64,000 bases of DNA, from contig CM049306.1 of assembly GCA_026874595.1 (NCBI GenBank), positions 77,962,142 through 78,026,141 on the forward strand, written 5' to 3'. The stretch is from Sipunculus nudus. Taxonomy: Eukaryota > Annelida > Sipuncula > Golfingiida > Sipunculidae. Below the pieces are notes generated by a model. The model worked only from the letters and a program-made list of their open reading frames with translations, was not told the DNA's origin and did not search any database. Both the position numbers and the translations under genes were made by a program. Shown here in pieces: positions 12,846 through 22,187 of this stretch (the stretch's first letter is position 1; every line of letters starts with the position of its first letter).

Positions 12846-14027
12846 TATATATATATATTTGTATTTGTGTGATATCATTTTTCGAATTCATCATATATGT
12901 GATGTAATTATCAATTAGAAAAAAACTAAATGGATTAAGATGAGATTTCTGTATATTTTTTTACCATACCTGTTGGAGTTAGATATTCTTTAACAATGTG
13001 ATCCTGTCGGGTTTCGATCAGTGTTTTAATCAGTACTTCTATTTGTGTTTGAGATCTGTTCTCGAATGTATCCAGAAGCTTTTCTGCTCTTTCGAAGTTG
13101 TATGTACAAGCCTATAAGATATAAATAAATACACATTATTCCTTATAAAATAAATTTCTACGATAATGGCATATCATTGAATATGATGGCGTGTTATATT
13201 TAACATACATGGGAAGTTCCGGGTTAAGTCCAGCTTATCCATATCAATTAACTTGAAACTCTGTTTCTAGAGTATTAATACATTAAACATAAAACTTTCC
13301 TTTTCTGAGTTTCAAAACAACTTCCGTGTCATTTGAAAATTAAATAACTTTTATCAGGACTTTTTGGGTCTTATTAAGAGGATAAATGTTTCCAGAAAAA
13401 GAAAGCATGAACCACTGTAATCAAATAAAGAAACCAGAAATCTGCTTCCATGCATCTAATGAATGCATGGCCCTGCCATGTTTGTGTGTGTGTGGAGGGG
13501 GCGGCCGGGGGGGGGGGGTCCGTATTGTAGGATATTCCCTAAATCGGTATTGCATTCACGTAATCATCCCATATTATAAGGTCCTTTAATGCAAACGTTG
13601 CTTTGCATTTGTGAATATTCCTCACGTTCCTGTAACCGGATTATGATTCGGATCCACACCACAATCGTATTGCTTCTTCATTTACCCATTCCCGAAATGT
13701 CCTGAAATGTTCTTTAAATTCCGTTCAAGAAAGCATGAGTAATGTTTAGAAAAACACACACATACGAGTAACAGATTGCAAAATGGCAAAATAAGAGGGA
13801 AATGCCATAAGAATGGCTATGGGTGCAGCAAAACTCGTGCCCGGACCTTAGTGAATGAAACGTGCGTAACGTACCTGCAGTACTTGTTTCTCTCTTTTGT
13901 TGAGTACACCTTTAGAATACAATCGTTCTATGACCATAGTGTCACGAAGTTCCAGCGTTTCTGTGAGCTCCACATAATTCTTTCTGATCAGTTTATGATA
14001 GACCGAGGAACAGTCTTTTGAAGACAT
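3930..14027 (-). CDS. CARD + RPA1-like OB-fold/zinc-ribbon protein, copy A (7 coding exons)
   Basis: Coding exons on the minus strand are 14027..13875, 13111..12970, 12602..12433, 10776..10333, 6670..6452, 5599..5449 and 4231..3930, which join to 526 codons plus TAA. Every junction is GT/AG and the phases are 0,1,0,0,0,1. Residues 1-98 fit a CARD (basic helix 1 KLIRKNYVEL, LYSKGVL at 36-42, ERAEKLL at about 58-64). Residues 99-155 are a linker. Residues ~177-260 resemble RPA1 DBD-A: YTIAGK start, FFFTVTICD strand, then a G/A-K-x-Y-I-F-E-N strand. Residues 304-413 look like a second OB fold. C423, C428, C439 and C442 form a zinc ribbon like that of RPA1 DBD-C, with a final OB-like stretch to 526. 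No signal peptide or membrane segment is seen, so it is probably intracellular. CARDs recruit partners by homotypic contact and RPA-type OB folds bind single-stranded DNA; a sensing or signalling role is inferred. Alternative: a divergent RPA1, MEIOB or shieldin-like DNA-repair factor that gained a CARD. No transcript was available. Confidence 0.85.
5449..5599 (-). CDS. Copy A exon 6: end of OB2 and first zinc-ribbon cysteines
   Basis: 151 nt, phase 0 to phase 1, acceptor TTCAG, donor AGAG|GTAATT. It encodes VITDFSE, then IEDPDF-E, then KIYAIDSAAVFDCC-TKR. C423, its last cysteine, is the first zinc ligand; its partners lie in the next exon, so intron 6 splits the ribbon. About 40 of 50 residues match copy B. 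Confidence 0.85.
6452..6670 (-). CDS. Copy A exon 5: start of second OB-like region
   Basis: 219 nt (73 codons), phase 0 at both ends, acceptor AATACAG, donor ACG|GTGAGT. It encodes ISPVKYV, LALID, VKVSIFADD and a GKCVDISYVY strand, an alternating pattern typical of OB-fold strands 1-3. About 51 of 73 residues match copy B. Confidence 0.8.
6953..8275. repeat. 19-bp minisatellite in intron 4 of copy A
   Basis: About 69 tandem variants of a 19-bp unit with consensus AGTAGTTYGGCATCCGGTT. There is higher-order structure: a variant pair containing TTCAGCATCAGGTAAACAGTTCGACATCC recurs near 7012, 7242, 7448 and 7696. The last ~130 bp switch to a longer unit with ACTTTTACAAAAG. No counterpart is seen in copy B. 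Confidence 0.92.
8500..10312. repeat. 15-bp minisatellite abutting exon 4 of copy A
   Basis: Tandem units near GGTCACCGTCAACCA (15 bp), with Y variation at CACC/CATC and endings CCA, CAA or TGCCA. A longer module containing GCGACCGGATCACCATCTACAGG recurs about every 80-200 bp (near 8600, 8870, 9003, 9205, 9383, 9640, 9733). More degenerate at about 9930-10080. Because 15 is divisible by 3, long frames stay open across it on both strands; these are not treated as genes. Confidence 0.92.
10333..10776 (-). CDS. Copy A exon 4: first OB fold (RPA1 DBD-A-like)
   Basis: 444 nt (148 codons), phase 0 at both ends, acceptor TTACAG, donor AAG|GTAATT. The order YTIAGK, then KKTDV, then FFFTVTICD, then IRVYD, then KSYIFEN, then RRAEVFV follows the strand order of RPA1 DBD-A (W/Y-x-I-x-x-K; FS-x-x-L-x-D; IR-x-x-F; K-x-Y). 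The exon ends in a conserved helix with EALNSS. The donor sits about 20 bp from the edge of the 15-bp minisatellite in intron 4. About 99 of 148 residues match copy B. Confidence 0.85.
12112..12289. mobile_element. Long-arm palindromic (fold-back) element in intron 3 of copy A
   Basis: A 44-bp left arm (12112-12155, AAGGAATCAAACATTTGTAA...) is matched almost perfectly by the reverse complement at 12246-12289, with about 90 bp between. An AT microsatellite begins directly after the right arm. Probably a MITE; it could form a strong hairpin in the intron RNA. Confidence 0.7.
12295..12357. repeat. (AT)n microsatellite in intron 3 of copy A
   Basis: About 31 AT units, directly after the fold-back element. 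Confidence 0.95.
12433..12602 (-). CDS. Copy A exon 3: linker between CARD and OB folds
   Basis: 170 nt with donor AAT|GTAAGC. Only short islands match copy B (GH-Q, TEWP-R, YDP-E), so homology rests on position, phase and these islands. The acceptor is a weak AT-rich TATATATAG without a clear pyrimidine tract. A TA-flanked MITE and a long AT microsatellite lie directly upstream on the minus strand. The segment looks disordered and polar, as expected of a linker. Confidence 0.7.
12624..12797. mobile_element. TA-flanked MITE next to exon 3 of copy A
   Basis: Ends CAGTGGAATTCCACAATTACG...GACCACC and ...GTTCACAAGGCGGGGTTCCA, with TA outside, in the style of pogo/mariner MITEs. It sits about 20 bp upstream (minus strand) of the exon 3 acceptor and next to an AT microsatellite. 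Confidence 0.5.
12798..12859. repeat. (AT)n microsatellite in intron 2 of copy A
   Basis: Interrupted AT tract beside the TA-flanked MITE, upstream of exon 3. Confidence 0.95.
12970..13111 (-). CDS. Copy A exon 2: second half of the CARD
   Basis: 142 nt with acceptor TTATAG and donor G|GTATGG, phase 0 to phase 1. It encodes ACTYNFERAEKLLDTF followed by a helix rich in I/L/E/K and ending LTPT, which fits the last CARD helices (R-A-E-K-L-L, then a Q-x-H-I-V-K end). About 38 of 47 residues match copy B. Confidence 0.85.
13875..14027 (-). CDS. Copy A exon 1: first half of the CARD, start codon
   Basis: 51 codons from ATG (MSSKDC...) to a CAG|GTACGT donor, ending in phase 0. It encodes the first CARD helices. 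The start was chosen because copy B has an in-frame TAA just upstream of the equivalent ATG. In copy A the frame stays open upstream to another ATG at 14081, which would add 18 residues and cannot be fully excluded. It differs from copy B exon 1 at only 3 of 51 residues. Confidence 0.85.
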
Positions 14028-14394
14028 TTTCAAGTAGTCTGTTGGATTTGCCGGCCGAATATCTTGTATAATGTCTTGCAACGATTACTTGAGATTTACT
14101 CTGATCGCAATCATACTTCGGTGGTAAATAATTACTAGCCAGCCTAATGAATCGAAAGTGCTTGAAATGCTTCCTAGAAAAAAGAAAGAGACATTAAATG
14201 GCAAGACATTTACTGGCCCGTTACCAAATATTTAACAAAAACGCCTAGCATGAGAGGTGACAGAAATATGATTAAAAAATAATTACTTTATCAGTGTCAG
14301 TTTTGTTAACTCTTGTGGGCGCAAATGCAAAGTTGGCGAACAAAAAATAATTTGACCATTTAATTAAAAATCGCACACTTCGCGATTTTGAAAA

Positions 14395-14398
<4 letters not shown>

Positions 14399-14472
<74 letters not shown>
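14399..14472. repeat. (AT)n microsatellite 5' of copy A
   Basis: About 36 AT units, roughly 370 bp upstream of the copy A start codon. Confidence 0.95.
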
Positions 14473-14475
<3 letters not shown>

Positions 14476-15117
14476 TGTCATTGGTATCATTTTTGTTATC
14501 ATTGTTTCCAGCCAATATAAGCCATTTTAGTGTACGTATAACCGTGAAACGACCTATGGATAAATGTCATAAAATCCTTGAGCGGAAACTAAACTTTTGA
14601 ACGTCTGATTGGTTTTGCAATTTGAAGTTAAAACGCGAGACTAAATGAGTGTCAAACAGCTGCAGACACCGGCTGCTTCAACCACTGACAAACATGTTAC
14701 CGCATGAACATATCAAGGGTCACTTAGGTCACGGGGATGATTGAGGCTCACACCTGCGAAAATTTATGACAGAATTCCTATTTCAATTTAGACACGCGAC
14801 AAATTACGTATACAATTGCGACCGGGAAAGTTCAGCGCAGGAGAAAAAATACATGTCGATCTCAGTCTAGGCCAAATGGAATCAAGGATTTCGTGGTTGT
14901 AGCAGTGAGTAGGTCTGAACACATTGCATCAAGACGAATTCATAATATGTGTTTTAAGTAATCAAATTTTCATGATTATTATAAAAACTCTTTGGCTGAG
15001 GTTCGATTTTGTACGATTATGTCACCTCTCTCCCTCGTCAAATTACAGATTATTACCAAATGTTTTGATTTATTTAGAGACACTAGCTCGCGGGTGAAGC
15101 ATGACTTTCTGTACACT

Positions 15118-15145
15118 ATATATATAAATATATATAAATATATTT

Positions 15146-15203
<58 letters not shown>

Positions 15204-15236
15204 AAATTTCTATATTTCAAATATATATATATATAC
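15118..15236. repeat. Interrupted (AT)n microsatellite
   Basis: AT tract with ATAAAT and ACAAAATTTC interruptions. Confidence 0.9.
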
Positions 15237-16189
15237 AAAAAAGAATCAAACAGTACGTCAAGTCATGACACTTAAAGTTCGGTAAACGAAAAGCGATTAT
15301 GAACTGTCACGCAAGTGAGCACACGAAAACAGTTGCTCAGCGGATTCAAACAATAATATCTATATATATCTCAATAGCTGTATTGAATCCTTCGATTTTC
15401 CAAGATGCTTTTACCAATGTAACCATATATATCAGTTGAGATCAAATAATTCATGTGTGCCCAACGTCTGTCAAAAGAAATGAGGAAAATCATAACAATT
15501 TTCATCTGATCAAATAAGCGCTCAGCTTCACCATAACACGCTTTATTGTCAGATCCGAAAAGACCTGATCTGGGAAAACCCCCCATCCTTCACGTAACCA
15601 CCCACTGTCCTTGTACACGCCTGGCGTAATATTGAATGAAAAAAAATTATTCAAAGGGTTATTACCTTGTCAAAATATTCGTTAAGTTTGTTTCATATTA
15701 TTGTACATATAAATATAATTGCATGAGACTGAGACAACACTCAGCCATTATCATTGTTCTTAGACCTGAGCCGGCTCAGCCGGCTAGCCAGCCATTTTTT
15801 CTTCTATAGCCAACCGATTTACAGATCAACGGCTGCCTCCCAGGTCTGAGGGTATGTTATTCATTTAATTTACTTAGTTAATATATCTCTGAAATATTCA
15901 TTAGTTTACTCTAAAAGTGTGTCTCTTTCCTTTAATGATATTATTAAATTGCCTGTGTAACAGTTATCATAGCCTAAATGGGTTATTGTTAAAATACCTT
16001 GTGCCTTCATGAACGATTTGATGGAATGTTGCAATGTTATTTAATTGGAGAGAACATGGTATAAACCTTTACATGTATTGCGAAATGTATTAATGTACGC
16101 ACACGATTATGCACATTAATTTATTATAGTCTGTCACTATTCTTGGCAGAATTGAAACGTACCCATACAACTGCTTCTCGAATAAACAG

Positions 16190-16278
16190 CTATCCCCCCC
16201 CCCCCCCCCCCGAAAAAAACCCCCAAGTTTTTCGAATCACAAAGCCAACCCAACTTCTGGACCGGCATCATATAAATA

Positions 16279-16340
<62 letters not shown>
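16190..16340. repeat. Poly-C tract, then (AT)n
   Basis: Poly-C at 16195-16210 and (AT)n at 16282-16340, upstream of the hammerhead-like repeat. Confidence 0.9.
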
Positions 16341-16344
<4 letters not shown>

Positions 16345-16345
16345 G

Positions 16346-16490
16346 TGTTACCCTCCGATGTAAAGTGCTCTATGGCCTACTGACTAGGCCAGAGCAGTAT
16401 AACTCTGAAGAAAAACAACATTGTTAATTCACAACAGTCTGTTTCACGGGATGCGACCCGATCATCAGGTGAATGTGGTTAGATCTATAT
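16346..16490 (-). repeat. Short repeat with hammerhead-like boxes
   Basis: On the minus strand CTGATGA (16465..16459) is followed by a CGGG/CCCG stem and then GAAAC, which is the box order of hammerhead ribozymes. Such motifs occur in Penelope-like retroelements and other short repeats. The pair closing stem II is a mismatch and stem III is not obvious, so activity is doubtful. Flanked on both sides by AT microsatellites. Confidence 0.3.
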
Positions 16491-16757
16491 ATATATATAT
16501 ATATACCCAGGAATATAAAGAAGATGTATGTATGTACTCTAAATAAACACATAGAAACTTTTAATTAAAATTGGCATAACTAAACTAAAAGGGATACATG
16601 AGGATAAGGGACTCATAAGGGGTCATTACTACCATTCGCCTTGAGTATATCAGCTTCTTACACTGTACGTTGCCTGGCGTTATATAATATTAATTTTTAA
16701 ATTAGGACATTTTTTTAAAATTACCTATAAAGGACGAGAACATTTATACTGATTATA

Positions 16758-17195
16758 AATGTAACTATAATACGGGAAGTCGACAAGCGACTACGTGTAT
16801 CAACCGAAACCAGAGTGGGACGGGTAGAGTGAGGCATGGATTGAGTGGCAAGGGGAAATAGAGAGAGGTGTGTTGCATATAAGCATGGAAGTCTGCAGCC
16901 GAAATGTGTATGTAGGTGGCGCCACCTGCCACAAAATCAGGAAAGTTATCCAAGTCCGAAGATATGTGGGTTTATGTGTGGAAACAGACGCACAAATGGA
17001 CGCTGGGCAGAGAGGAAAGGTCAAAGGTCTACCAAAAATCAGGGCGCAGCAGTTCACCTGTGACCCGATCATAATTCTGAATTTAAAAAAAATTCTGCCA
17101 AGAGGTTACGTAGGAGTTCTCCGGAAACCTATGCGGCGGCGGCGGCGGCGTGCAACTTAAAACATAGTATCCGCAAAACTCTGTTTTGGCGGATT
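16758..17195 (-). mobile_element. Solo copy of the nested element found at 45.1 kb
   Basis: The minus strand starts AGTTTTGCGGATACTATGTT, then a GCC-repeat tract, then TTGACCTTTCC-TCT...CCAGCGTCCATTTGTGC, GGTGGCGCCACC, and ends ...ACTCAATCCATGCCTCACT...CGTAGTCGCTTGTCG. The same ends and order bound the insertion at 45118-46305, which has several extra internal units. Small open frames here are by-products. Confidence 0.7.
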
Positions 17196-17664
17196 CAATT
17201 AATGGATATCACGTATACTCTTTGGTTATTGCAGAACTGAACACTGACAACTTATCACTTATTCGTCATTGTATATGTATTTAGAATTTCACAGGGTAGT
17301 AATCACTTGAATATTCACAGGGGAATTTATATTTATGCTATTATTTATAAAACATAAATGCCGGTGAGTATTTTATTTTAATGATAACATTGACTAGCCA
17401 TGACAGTATTTATAATTTTTTTTCAATCAGCAATTTCTTACATTTTGGATTTATAATAAAATCTCAATATTATAATCAGAAAGTTCAAAATAATTATTCT
17501 TATTTAAAAGTGAAGCAGCTCTTACGGCTAATAATTTTTTAAAAGTTACATGTTAAACAAACAAGTTGAGTAGACATTTCATAAGCTTCACAAATTATAA
17601 TATTATTCTGACATCAAACAGAAAACACTGATTTATTTTTACTCCACATCTTAGTTTAACTGCT

Positions 17665-17813
17665 GAAAGTATTCATTACCGTACTCATGGTTACATTGGA
17701 GTACTCGGTACTCGTACTCGAGTACTGTCATAAAAAATAGCCAAATACTCGTACTGGAGTACTTTATAAGTACTCAGTACTCGTACTCGAGTACTTTCAA
17801 TGTACTCGGACCC

Positions 17814-17820
<7 letters not shown>
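17665..17820. mobile_element. GAGTACTCG-rich repeat, hAT-like terminus
   Basis: Dense copies of GTACTCGTACTCGAGTACT. The right end, read on the minus strand, starts CAGAGTTGGGTCCGAGTAC, like hAT-type termini beginning CAGNG. The left end was not defined. No transposase. Confidence 0.45.
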
Positions 17821-17891
<71 letters not shown>

Positions 17892-17902
17892 GAGAGAGAG
17901 AT
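17821..17902. repeat. (AT)n then (AG)n microsatellite
   Basis: Begins exactly at the end of the hAT-like repeat. Confidence 0.9.
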
Positions 17903-18658
17903 ATATTAATTTCCTTCCTGTTGATTTAAATTATGTACATATTAAGAGGATGTTGATCATGCAATTATGTCCATATAATTACTTTGTTAGGACCTCAATG
18001 CCCTGTATTTAATCCCTCTTCAAATAAACCGTTAATCTGTTCCATTAACATCCTTTGTTGTAGGAACAAGCGAGTTATTGTTGAAATAGACACACCCGGT
18101 CAGTAACAAATAATGCATTAAAAATTTGTTTTCCTTTACATATTTTAATAAACCTAATACCTACTCTTCCTTGCATTTGAAAGCTTATATTACGTACATG
18201 ACAGTAGCATTGCCCATGAAGTATTTCAGAAAAGAAGTCATTACTGACTCATGTGGGCAATAAATTTAACAGTTTCTTTGGTATTTTGCCATATAGGCCT
18301 ATTTGCCAAATGTCATCAGCTACATTTCAGGAGTTAATTTGGATCTGTACATTGCGTTTCGGAGCATTGTATCAGCAGTGTAAAAGTTTGCCAACAAACA
18401 ACCACAAACATGTCACATAAACATGTGATAAACATTAAGTACAGAATGAGGCACGTTATCTAATTAAAACAAGTGTTGTATTTTGTCAGCGATATAGCGC
18501 TGTGATTATAGTGGACCGTTTGGTGCAGTGTCCAATATTAATCAGTACATTGTTTTTGAGCAGAGGCCGCATGATCTATATTGGGTTTATCTTAAACAAT
18601 CCTGAGTTTAAGATTTGGAACAAGTATAAAGAAAAAAATCATTTTAAAAGAAACAGAA

Positions 18659-18659
18659 T

Positions 18660-18694
<35 letters not shown>
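18659..18694. repeat. (AG)n microsatellite
   Basis: About 17 AG units with one C interruption. Confidence 0.9.
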
Positions 18695-19779
18695 GGGATA
18701 ATTTGCCCGTTAGGGGTGAACACAAATCTGTCATCGTGTTGGTAATCAATAGTTTATTCTGCTGCATAGTCGCTGAGGGCATTCTGACATACGTTTCGTA
18801 CCTTTATTCATAATTTCTGTCACAGTAGTATTATCTATTATTATCCACATTGAAAAACGGCTAAAACGTAAATGTCGGAAAATAATACAACCTCTGTTCA
18901 TCACCATCATGATACCTGTTCATCTAAAGATATTGGCCACTATCTTCTTTCCAGCTAAAGGGTATAACGGGATATTGTCAAAGTTTAAAGGCATGAACAG
19001 GTGTAGCTCTATCCAAGCACATCTCTATATAAAAATGTACGTTTTCATGCGTTCGATATCAGGGTATACGGATCTGCTGAGAAATATCCTGGTTTATGTA
19101 AACACAAGTGTTTCATTTTCATATTACAAAGTACTCTTATTCCAGGATCTGTATGGTTGCATGTACGCATAACCATACACGGTACATAAATGTATTTAAT
19201 TAAAAAAAATCATCATCGGGAAAAATCAAGGTTTGGCAAAAACATGATCATAACAGAGAGCCTTATGCATTGTATTTTATAACATTTAATGTTGATATAT
19301 TTCTGTCTTTTAGCCTTTTTCTTCGTACATTATCAATATTTCATATTTCGCGAATACACAAATAAAAAAGATAAAAATCACTCATTCAGTAGATGATAAC
19401 GTATATATAATTTTCAATAGAAGCCAAAGATAATTCCTTTCTCTCAAAACTACTACATCTCTCTGATTCCTCATATACCTAGAACATTTGAAACCCTGGA
19501 GCACTAGTTTATCACGTCTTTCATGTCATCAAAACTTAACCATGGTATAAACCAAACAACCCTCTTAATATCTGAACTGAATGAAAGTTTTTATTCACAT
19601 TTCAATGCTTAAAATCTGATTTATTTATAACATCACCGCCCAGTCTGACAGACCTTACAGATACGGTCAAGGAAAAGAGCTCAATTACCAGTTTCCCCTT
19701 ACCGCTTAAATTGTGAATAAACTATACAAAAGCTGGCAGTGAAATAATGATACACGTTTTGATTAGCAAATTTACTACC

Positions 19780-20330
19780 TTTTATTCCCTTGTAGTAGAC
19801 GTCAGCGATTTCTTCATTGGCCTGAACAGGTAAATACTCTGAAGATGATCTATTCACACAGAAACATCTTAGCTTGAATCTGGACTCGCTTGGTTATGTA
19901 ACGACACGTCCTGTAGTTACATTAGGATGTAATGACACATCCCGTGGTTGCATGAGAATTATAAGATGATATCACTGGGATCTTATATCATAAATGGGAC
20001 GCACGTTCTGTGTGCTTTACATACTGGCTTGGGAATTACAAGGTATATTTTGCAAAAATTTCCTATCACTTTATTAGCCTGTCGTAGAGATTAGCGATTT
20101 CTATGTGGCTTGAATAGGTCTTCAATTCGGGAAATCTGGAATGTCTTCTGGATAATGTCCAAAGACCAATCCTGAAAAATACTGTTTTACATAAACATCC
20201 TATCAGATGATACCACCGAGATCTTAACTCTTAAAAGGGTCGAGTCACAAGTTTATGACCCCGTATGAGTTCTGTGTATTGCACATGATGGCTTGAGAAG
20301 TTTAGGGTATATTTTGCAGAAAGTTAAACG
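19780..20330. repeat. Degenerate ~260-bp tandem duplication
   Basis: GCTTTACATACTGGCTTGGG...GGTATATTTTGCA near 20015-20055 recurs as TTGCACATGATGGCTTGAGA...GGTATATTTTGCA near 20278-20320. TTATTnnCCTGTnGTAGA...GCGATTTCT recurs near 19785 and 20072. Confidence 0.45.
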
Positions 20331-20392
20331 GACCCCTTGTTGGAAATTCTGTGATAATGTGATATCAGATATTAAATACTTGAGGTCGGATG

Positions 20393-20396
<4 letters not shown>

Positions 20397-20475
<79 letters not shown>

Positions 20476-20476
20476 A
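20397..20476. repeat. (AT)n-(AG)n compound microsatellite
   Basis: (TA)n to 20437, then (GA)n. A poly-G tract follows at about 20661-20675. Confidence 0.95.
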
Positions 20477-22187
20477 GCAGACAGACAAACAAGAGAGAGA
20501 GGGAGACGGCGTTCTGCGCATGCAAAGCCATCGGTTCCGCGCCATGTGCTTTCTCCTGTGAGGAAGGTCAGACAAACTCTGCTGTTTGTGCATTGAAGAC
20601 ACATATTATATAGCACCCTTGAATGAGTTTTCCGTTAGGAAACTTACGAACGGGGCGTGCGGGGGGGGGGGGGGGCCTTATAGTTATCTTATTGGTTAGC
20701 TGGACTGTAACGAGAAATAAGCGACAAGCAAACGAGAAAACGACGAGTGTCGTCCAAACCCTTCGTTTTTTTACAGGGATCTGCATTTTAAGTAAAGAAA
20801 TAGCGTTTTTCTTTTTCGTTAGCATTTTAAGGAAGGATCTAGGAAGGATCTTATTGCAATATTCCTATGCTCTTCTGAAAGCGGTACTAATTTTGAATGA
20901 TAATTACAATATCTTGGGCAGCGGATTAACAGAACAGAGGAAGAGGGCCTTTTCTCCAATTATCTCAAAGGCATGCACTTTGCCAGGCTGGTTTTAATGT
21001 TCATCTATACGACTGGAACCACTGTACGTGTTCAGATAACCTCATTAAAGCTTAACAAAGTGTTCCTTTATTTGCAAAGTGGAAGCCTTTGTAGGTTTCC
21101 AGCTACCAAATCATGTTTACCCTTCAAAACTAACTATACACATTATGTTAAAAAAATGTTAATGCTGAGGTTTAAGGCCTAAAGCCAAGGGAATACTTTT
21201 GTTTTGGAGGGGCTAACAGGAGTTGATACTGTGAAGTGACATATTGTTGTCAGTCTCAAAATACCAAGCTTTCAAAACTCCACATCTAGCCCTATCAGAT
21301 AAAAAAGCAAATTCAAAATCCGCCAATAAAGAAGAAGAAACATTTTGGTGATTTGTTCAAAGTTTGCATCAAGTTTCATTATTAATAAATTCCAAAATTC
21401 TGTGTAGCATTTGGAAAGCCAGCTCCCAGCGCTATGAAATAAAACAAACACAAGCAAGATCAGTAAAAAAATAAAGGAAGAGATTGATTATTTGTCAATT
21501 GTGGTCGGACGCCGGACCGAAGGACAAAAGCCATGGCATAAGCATATCGAGCCTATGGCCCGGATGAGCTAACGTTAAAGGGGACCATTATGATATCTGA
21601 CGTGTAGAAAATAAAGGTAATACATTGAACCTTTTATATAAATTAAGAAAGTAATTGAGCATTGCATGATCGAGTTAGCAGACTGAAAGCAATTCGGTAA
21701 AATATTTTAAAATCTTCAACATCTTATTACGTGCTTTTATTCACGATTATTTGCTTTCTTTTCTGCAATGAAAAACATAATGTTTTTTAAATCTTCTTTC
21801 CTTAACTTGTGTAATTGATGCGGGTATGGTTCAAATTAATGGCATTAATGGCATCCATTTTTTTGTATTAATCTAACAAGACAGGTAGCTGCCATGGATT
21901 GATGGAATAACAGATTCGGAGAGTGATTTTATTATTGCTTGGAAGCAAGCCATGCTGGACACAACAATAAAGAAAATGATGATGCAGGTACAGTTCACAT
22001 TGAGGTTAAAATAAAAACAAGAAGATATGCACAAAAATCTGAAAAAGAACCAAAAAAGAGACTGTGCTGGAAATCTTAACCGAACATGGTGGGGTCTGGG
22101 AAAGTAAAGAAAAGATAGATGAATGTTTGAATGGACTAAACAACAATAAGCAAATGTACTTGCAGTAAAAAACCAGATCAGTGTCAG

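Larger units (their letters stand above)
14028..22187. other. Intergenic between copy A and composite element 1
   Basis: Microsatellites, the short elements listed separately, and unique AT-rich DNA. The copy A promoter must lie at its left end, but I see no clear TATA box. A run of sequence at 21890-22187 has a frame reading DGITDSESDFIIAWKQAMLD before a CAG|GTACAG, which could be an exon or a decayed transposon fragment; too weak to call. Confidence 0.4.

Noticed and set aside
14025-14081. Alternative upstream ATG of copy A at 14081
   Set aside because: Copy B has an in-frame stop in the matching position, so the MSSKDC/MSTKDC start is preferred.
16800-17160. Overlapping 70-96-residue frames
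   Set aside because: Inside a solo transposable-element copy also found, longer, at 45-46 kb.
20293-20616. Frames reading through YIYIYI and RERERE
   Set aside because: Pure translation of AT/AG microsatellites.
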